NCBI GenBank assembly: GCA_036362985.1 | Contig: JAYGXS010000001.1 | Span: forward strand, 34,007,767 to 34,071,766 | From: Ligula intestinalis | Lineage: Eukaryota > Platyhelminthes > Cestoda > Diphyllobothriidea > Diphyllobothriidae | Direction: 5' to 3' | DNA: 64,000 nucleotides | In this document: positions 58,301 to 64,000 of the stretch, one piece after another | How the letters are laid out: the number at the start of each line of letters is the position of its first letter | Position numbering within the stretch: the stretch's first letter is position 1 | Notes under the pieces: generated by a model | Databases searched by the model: none | Seen by the model: the letters and a program-made list of their open reading frames with translations, nothing else | What the model was told of the DNA's origin: nothing | Made by a program: the position numbers and the translations under genes

Positions 58301-58515
58301 AGATGACGTCGATAAGAATATTACCACGCGGAATAAGTATAAACGTAGGTGACACATGTTGATTCGGCCTTTTTTGACACATATTTTTGATTCTTTTGAC
58401 CCACTTTTGAAAACGTCGGTGGTCGCGCTGGGATTTGAATTCACGACAGCAAGGGAAAGGCTTAGGTACAGCCAACGGTCTAGCCATTTCCCTCTACCGG
58501 TAGTCATGAGATTAA
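58301..58515 (-). mobile_element. tRNA-like head of the second SINE family
   Basis: On the minus strand box A-like TGGCTAGACCG (complement of 58476-58486) and box B-like ATTCAAATCCC (complement of 58430-58440) are spaced as in a tRNA with a long variable arm. The acceptor ends do not pair, so it is not a functional tRNA gene. The body runs on into the right arm of the inverted repeat at 57338-58300. Confidence 0.55.
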
Positions 58516-59802
58516 TCAAGATCAAGTAATTATTTAAGACTCTCAACTTTACCTTTGCAGCCCATTTTGCACCTTTTTACTTCCTAGTCTGAAAAACCTC
58601 TATGCTATATTTTTTTCGTTGCATTAAAACGTTTCCCTTTGGTTATTATTTCCGTCGGCCAGCACACTGTTGCGTTTTACGCTTTCTTCTCAGAGTTGGC
58701 CATGAGCCCATACAAGTTTTAGAAATATGAAGTCAGTTGTGTTTTTATATTCGTGAGTCACACAGTGTAGCCATCCGTTAACCTGCTGTAAAAATTCGCA
58801 TTTTTTTAGTTAGACTTGTGCCATAAAATTATTTTCTAATAATGACTGCTCCTTAGTTCCTGTGCTCGAGGAAATTCGCTTTTCCCAATCATGTTTTTTG
58901 TTTTACGTTTTCCTTTAGACTGTTTTGAGAAAACCAGAATAACAATCTACTAAAATGACAGCATTTTTGGTCCATTTGACTTAAGATGTTTATGTCTATG
59001 TATCATTCCTTTCGATTTATATTTTTAGCGCCTAACCATCTGTCAAAGTTACTCATTTACGTCAAAATTTAAAACTTCCCAGCTCCTTGGTTTTCATTCC
59101 GTGTTGGGCATTTCATTGTTTTTTATTATTATGCGTTCGGCTATTTTGGCAGCACATTCTGTCCTATGCAGGCAATAATTTTGTTCAGAAGTAACTGCTC
59201 AGTTTCCATTACTATTAATCATCTGTGACAAAGTCCAGAAAAACCAGATAAACGTGGTAAATACGAAAGGCAAGCAAACCGCCAAGTAGGATGGTAGATG
59301 TGTTTCAGATGCCTAAGCATGCAGTTACTTCACCGTTTTTTTCAGTCATCAATCCACAGATAGTGCTTCCACCTCCATTTAAATTTTGCTTCATGTAAAA
59401 TTTAGGTTTGGTCTTATCTACCACAAATTGTAAAGGACCTTCTATTCGGGCTAATAGGTCGCGCCGGATTCCTTTATAAGCAGTCAACTGTGGCAGCTGG
59501 AATGATTAAAATGATTAATATTTCAAAAGCCCTTTTTCAATTACAAATTCTTCTTGTAATCTTAAGACTGTGTTACGGTCGAGAATACGCTTGCATCTTG
59601 GCATAAGTGAGGACCACTGTCTTTAGTAAATCAGATTCTTACCAAGAATCTGTTTGATTATCTTATTGTGTCCTATTGCTCCTCAAAGACATTTGACTTT
59701 ACCGTACAGAACGCTTACATAGCGGGTTTCCATCCTAGCAGAACAGAAGCAGTTGCCCTAGAAGTTCCAAGCTATAAGTTAATTATTTTGAAAGCCTAGT
59801 TG
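58516..59802. other. AT-rich spacer
   Basis: I see no gene or element here. Confidence 0.4.
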
Positions 59803-59846
59803 GGGAGCATACGTTTGCTGTCGGTACATCCTCGTCAGACCAGCAC
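59803..59846 (-). ncRNA. Degraded PLE hammerhead, solo tail
   Basis: On the minus strand: CTGACGA, stem II GG/CC with loop ATGTA, GACA in place of GAAA, stem III AGCA/TGCT with loop AACGTA, then C at the cleavage position. The loop AACGTA is identical to that of copy E. The upstream CATATAAATGTG matches the motif at 4985. The A-to-C change in GAAA should abolish cleavage. No coding sequence is attached that I can see, so this is a solo or severely truncated tail. Confidence 0.5.
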
Positions 59847-60404
59847 ATTTATATGGGAACGAAATTGGGTACATTTTGGCGATGAATCGGTAAAAATTAG
59901 TCTTAAAATCCAAGCGGAGTATGATAGTAGGAGGCAGAGGAATATAATAATCAGTGAGTTCGTAAGCAGAAATGTAAGTCGAGCAAGTTTGCGGGACACA
60001 ATTTTCTGCAGTTGATCGCCCGTTGAATGCAGTAAACGCAGAGCTTGTACAGGGTTATTGTGCGCGCAAATGACATGTTGGCTTAACTGAATGGGAGTCA
60101 CTTTTGTTCCCATTTGCTCGCCTCTGCTAGCAAATGTCCTTCCAGGTCATACTTAAGTAGGTACGCTTTGCATGCTTGCATAAAAATTAATTATTATAAA
60201 TCCAGTGTCATTCTTTTGTAAAAAAAAGTGTTGAAAAGTCCCTCATTTGAAAAGAAAATTATCTGGGACACTTCAGTGTGCAAGTCTTTTGGTCTTCTGA
60301 AAGCTACGTAAAGGATGTGGTTACCTGCATCCAAGTGAAAAATGTTTTACGCATTTAACCGGGCAGAGGAAATAAATCTTGTAAAATACACGCTTGCCTG
60401 ATCT

Positions 60405-61023
60405 TCACAAACGCCAATCAATAACTTGGGCAGGATGATATAGAAAAATGGAAGTGACCTTGCACCACAGCGCAGATGTTATCCACCTTCTTAGTGTTGC
60501 CATCGTGCGTACTCGTGATGCATCTTGTGCCAAGTTCGAACTCGGGCATACAAGGCACCAAAAGGTGAACTGTTGAAGTCGGAATGCCTGGCTGTCTGTC
60601 GGTCGCAAGCCTATTTTGGTGTTTATGATCCTTCTACACGGTCGCGCTAATCGTTCGGCTGCGGGGAACGCTAGCACAGGACGCGCCGTGCGTGCTGCGA
60701 TCACAAAGCAGCGGGCGAACTGCACGATCGAAACCATTTACTTGAGAAGGAGACCAGCGGTGATAGGAGCATTATCACGGCCCGCCGAGACAGCTCGTGC
60801 CGGCGCTACTACAGATTTGACAATAATCGATGATGGCTTTCTAAATTACTGGCTGCAGCGGAACATCAGTCCGTCCAGAAGCTTAGTCAAGCCAAGTATT
60901 TTATTGAGATTGACCAGAAGACGAACCACCGCGTACTATTCAATTGATAGAGAAGGTCAATGCGTAACGATGACTTATACGGCCGTCCAAACAGGCCAAA
61001 GGAAAGTGAACCGTCTGCAATAG
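60405..61023. other. GC-richer block, probably repeat-derived
   Basis: Overlapping open frames (60405-60737 minus strand; 60616-61023 plus strand) exist because the region is GC-richer, and neither shows a domain. A perfect palindromic core GTTCGAAC (60533-60540) resembles a box B, but no box A fits. I treat the block as an unidentified repeat. Confidence 0.3.
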
Positions 61024-61059
61024 GTATGGCGCTGCATCAAATTCCGGCAAGGTTAAGTT

Positions 61060-61230
61060 TACGATTGGGAATCTTATGGTTAACTTTAGGTTTAACGTTG
61101 GTATCTAGGTCAGAGCTGGTGTTAGGATCAGGATTATGTGAAGGGTAAGTGGTTGGCGAATGTTAACCATAGGGATAAGGTTTCAGTTTAGTTTTATGTT
61201 AGGTTTAAGAGGCAGGAATATTGACCCCTC
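61060..61230 (+). repeat. Degenerate GGTTTAAGGTTAGG-like track
   Basis: TTAACTTTAGGTTTAACG, GGTGTTAGGATCAGG and ATGTTAGGTTTAAGAGG units lead into GGAATATTGACCCCTCC, the same succession as at 21655-21795. The shared endpoint suggests a common dispersed unit and not independent simple repeats. Confidence 0.45.
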
Positions 61231-62044
61231 CGGACATTTATCTCAAGGTATCCCATTTTAAGTGGGTCGGGTGTTCCTGTACCCGTGTCCTGTTTATCTG
61301 GCCCTACAAGTCACTCTTACCGGTATGGATCCCAAAATCTACAGTTCTACCTAGGCTACAACAGCACAACTAAACGGGTAATAACTAAGCACTTGTAGAA
61401 GCATACTAGGGAGACTCCTGAAAACGAGGACAAAATAGAACACATAAGTAGGGGAAAAGCTCAACATTTTAAGCAAACGTCATTTTTATGTCACCAGGTT
61501 GATGCTAAATATATATTCGGAAAATGCAAGTAAAGGGATCAGATAAAATCGCAATGAACATTCACTTGTGGCATAATTCTCCCGGTCATATTGTTACGTT
61601 CAACGAGGTTCAAGTTTTTGCAAAGACTGACAAATGCGTGCGCCGTGCGCTGTTTGAGTCATGGTTAGATTGAGAGGAAGAAGCTGTGTCGAACACCGAG
61701 GTTATAGTTTTATTAGTCTGAGCTTCCGAACTCCTAGAGAAGTCCATCGTCTGAGATATGGAAACAGGAACAAATCGGGGGCTAGTTGTGGCCTGTGTAC
61801 AAAATAAAAGTTTGAAAGTTTAGAAAAGCAATAACTGTCTGGTGTGGGCGCCGATTGGCCAGCGTGAGCTTTTTTAGTCTGCGCAAGTAGGCGGGATCAG
61901 CGTGTTGGGTGGGAATATTTACAGAAATAAAATTGTCAAGGAAAAAAGCAACATTACTAGGGGAAGGGTCACAGGGTAGGGGGAGAAGGGGAGAGGACCA
62001 ATCAACCACCAATGTCACGAGTCTGGAAATACCTGCGCAAGGAA

Positions 62045-62290
62045 ACATATGCGGGCGCCAGCTCGATAAATCGGCTAGCTAAGTTTTCATCCGATGCTCA
62101 GGCTACAATCAGTTCTTCGCCCGTCTTGCTGCCAGCGTGGGCAATTATCCTCGTGGCTGCGAAGTTGAACTCGTGCCCCGTCTCGTAGGTGTAGGCCGCC
62201 ACTTGCGATAATGTGTCACCCCGTCAAACAGCCAGCTTATGTTCGTGTATTCGCGGACCCAGCTTGCGCAGTCCGCAGTCAATTAACAAA
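62045..62290 (-). pseudogene. GIY-YIG fragment of a third retroelement family (family 3), minus strand
   Basis: The frame reads GPRIHEHKLAV, a stop, RGDTLSQVAAYTYETGHEF, FAATRIIAHAGSKTG, EELIVA, a stop, then FIELAPAY. The blocks R-IHEH-LAV, SQVAA...GHEF and RELIEAW...IDLAPAY are characteristic of the GIY-YIG nuclease region found after reverse transcriptase in flatworm retroelements. It has two stops and no YIG half. Confidence 0.65.
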
Positions 62291-62689
62291 CGCAAAGTCC
62301 TCAGAGGTTCTGTGCTGAGGCAGGTTCTTGGCGTGGATACTTAAGCAACGCGGACGGTTCTATTTAGCGGTAAGAGAATTCATTAAAGTGAGTCATCTCC
62401 AGAAAAAGGTTCACTTGATCACCAACAGCTACCTAGACAAAGGCAATTATCGCATTTGGAGCTGCAGTTGCCGCCTCTCTTCAGAAGCTCCCTATTTTTT
62501 GTTGAGACGTGTGCTAGGCAGAGTAATTAGTCATACGGGAGGGCGCGAGCGGCCCACAATTTCTGTGACAGTGAAGCAAGCTGCTGAGTTATCCTCAGTC
62601 CAAGAATCAAGAACGGTGATTTAAGTTCAATAAGTAGCGAATCGGACGTACAGTAATGGACAAAAATTGCTTAAGTAAATGAAGTCGTC

Positions 62690-63535
62690 TTGATAACCGG
62701 GATCAAAATGGAAGAAGAAAAGGATTGGCAACTACCCACCCCTAATGCACTCATGCAAACTCCTGAGTTCGAAATAGAAACGATGGTCTACAGAAAGGTG
62801 CGAACACCAAGCATCCTCGAAATTTTCACAGCAATCATCCGGTGGCTCACAAACGAAGCTGCGGAAGAACGCTGTTCAACAGCGTCCACACGCACTACAG
62901 TCACCCGTTACAAAATGCAAGTGAAGGACGATACCTCGGCGAACAGTTTATGCGGAAGGGCTATCCGAAGGCCTACGTAAGCCAAGGCTTGCGTTATTGC
63001 CCTCTGAGGACCCAACAAGAACGAACCTGTACGATATGACATGCACTCCTATACGTCAAGGATGTGTCGGAAGCAACCGAGTTCATTGCCGCCGGACTAG
63101 ACGGCGGGATTGCACACCATCCTAAGACTACCATGCGCAGCCAGGTCATGGGAATCAAGGACCGATATATTTCAGTGAGCAGTCGGTCGTAGGGTACAGC
63201 ATACCATGTCTCAACTGTCCCCGAAAGTACACTGGCCAAATGGGACGTATGTTTGCTTCACGCATACACGAACGTCAGCTGACTGTACAGTGGAGTGACG
63301 CATTATCGTAAGTGGCTGCCCACGCATGTGCGACGGATCGGGAATTCAACTTCGCAGTTGCGAGGATAATTGCCCACATCGGCAACAAAACAGGCCGAGA
63401 ACTGATTGAAGCTTGGTCTCCGGATGACAGTTCAGTCGACTGACGTATCGAGCTGGCACCCGCATACATCGTTCTGCGCAGGCATCTGCAGACTGACGGC
63501 ACTGGTGGTAAAATGGTCCGCCCCTATGACGGTTG
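62690..63535 (+). pseudogene. Family-3 retroelement: RT C-terminus, linker and GIY-YIG endonuclease
   Basis: The first frame has MEEEKDWQLP and TPEFEIETMVYRK, the end of the reverse transcriptase palm with the FLD motif lost. It then shifts to HSNHPVAHKRSCGRTLFNS, YLGEQFMRKGYPKAYV. The linker follows (YVKDVSEATEFIA, GIAHHPKTTM), then the nuclease: YSIPCLNCPRKYTGQMGR, SRIHERQLTVQWSDALS, a stop, VAAHACATDREFNF, NKTGRELIEAWS and IELAPAYIVLRRHL. At least two frameshifts and two stops are visible. The catalytic YVDD region is absent (5' truncated). Together with 62045-62290 it forms an inverted pair of fragments. Confidence 0.75.
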
Positions 63536-63584
63536 ATTAGCCCCTGTCCACTGTAAATGTTGCGCGTATTTCCTTTATTTTTTT

Positions 63585-63640
63585 GATCTGTGAAGATGGA
63601 CTCCCTCAAGAGTTGAAAAGCTCACACGATTAAAAAGACG
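63585..63640 (+). ncRNA. Possible hammerhead remnant after the family-3 copy
   Basis: TGTGAAGATGG, a stem ACTC/GAGT with loop CCTCAA, then TGAAAAGCTC lies about 60 bases after the nuclease. The order recalls CTGATGA, stem II, CGAAAC, but both boxes are mutated. It is weak and rests mainly on position. Confidence 0.2.
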
Positions 63641-64000
63641 ATTCCGGTGGTCAACACACCCTTGTCTCTTCTTTTTTATCTATACACATACCTGGGATGC
63701 AGATAGTTGTCTCACTTTGTGAGCAATGATTGCGTCATGTACGACCGCGCAGCGATGAACACGAGATCTGCTAATTGAATTAGGCGCGTAGCTGCTTTGC
63801 AAATGGGTCTTATAAATACTACACCCATGGCAACCTCGTCATCCTTATCTGATGAGAACAGTAGCGGAAATACTCAAAGTGCAAACAATAATAAATGAAC
63901 TAATTTATTCGAGCTGTTCCTAATTTTTCCCACAAATAGCGTCTGCGGTGGTCTCTAGAATGAACCAAGTTTGTCTTATCATGCTATCCGGAACATTTTT
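63641..64000. other. Window end, nothing recognised
   Basis: I see no gene here. CTGATGA at 63851-63857 is followed by GGAAATACTC, but no stem II forms, so I do not call a ribozyme. Confidence 0.4.

Noticed and set aside
58430..58515. Functional tRNA gene with a long variable arm
   Set aside because: Boxes A and B are present but the acceptor stem does not pair. The sequence continues into a repeat body, so it is a SINE head.
60529..60545. GTTCGAAC as box B of a tRNA gene
   Set aside because: It is a palindrome that fits either strand, and no box A or cloverleaf can be drawn around it.
60616..61023. 135-codon open frame as a host gene
   Set aside because: It overlaps an equally long frame on the other strand in a GC-richer block. 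No domain or start context supports either.
63851..63885. CTGATGA followed by GGAAATACTC, a possible hammerhead
   Set aside because: No stem II can form between the two boxes and stem I is lacking.
1..64000. CRISPR arrays, operons or phage-like modules
   Set aside because: There are no regular direct repeats with spacers and no close-packed co-directional genes. The content is eukaryotic.

Overview
The window reads as nuclear DNA from a metazoan with a repeat-laden genome, most likely a flatworm and plausibly a tapeworm. This is inferred from the AT-rich spacers, very low coding density, many decayed Penelope-like retroelements (PLEs) with GIY-YIG endonuclease domains and hammerhead-ribozyme-like 3' ends, tRNA-derived SINEs and TTAGG-like tracks. 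No database search was possible, so the taxon is an inference. There is no operon structure or other bacterial signal. A 10-base run of N (9835-9844) marks an assembly gap.

Only two convincing host protein genes are visible. Both are intronless, on the + strand and about 19 kb apart: 17016-18308 (430 aa) and 37606-39162 (518 aa). Each has an N-terminal region whose strand/helix pattern looks like a PH/PTB fold, then a long low-complexity tail rich in Arg/Ser and Pro. They may be diverged members of one lineage-specific family.

Layout: 1-2.1 kb has nothing recognisable. 2.1-12 kb is a retroelement graveyard: a decayed GIY-YIG fragment (2.1-2.7 kb), PLE copy A with RT and endonuclease in one frame broken by a single TGA (3.1-4.7 kb), a hAT-like DNA element with an 8-bp target duplication (5478-6495), family-2 GIY-YIG pieces (9.3-10.4 kb) and PLE copy B (10.9-11.6 kb). 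12.5-16 kb holds a dispersed repeat and a 512-bp TA-flanked MITE. Gene 1 follows at 17-18.3 kb. 21.6-30 kb has a TIR element, TTAGG-like tracks, PLE copy C (minus strand, interrupted by another repeat), a fold-back element and PLE copy D. After a long quiet stretch with one SINE comes gene 2 (37.6-39.2 kb). 44.07-45.19 kb is PLE copy E, a near-perfect palindrome with a ribozyme at each end. 50.7-51.3 kb carries the second copy of the TIR element, 56.6-58.5 kb SINEs and a long inverted repeat, and 59.8-63.6 kb further GIY-YIG retroelement remnants.

The strongest signals for follow-up are the self-cleaving-ribozyme motifs attached to PLE copies, above all the palindromic copy E, and the pair of intronless PH/PTB-like genes.
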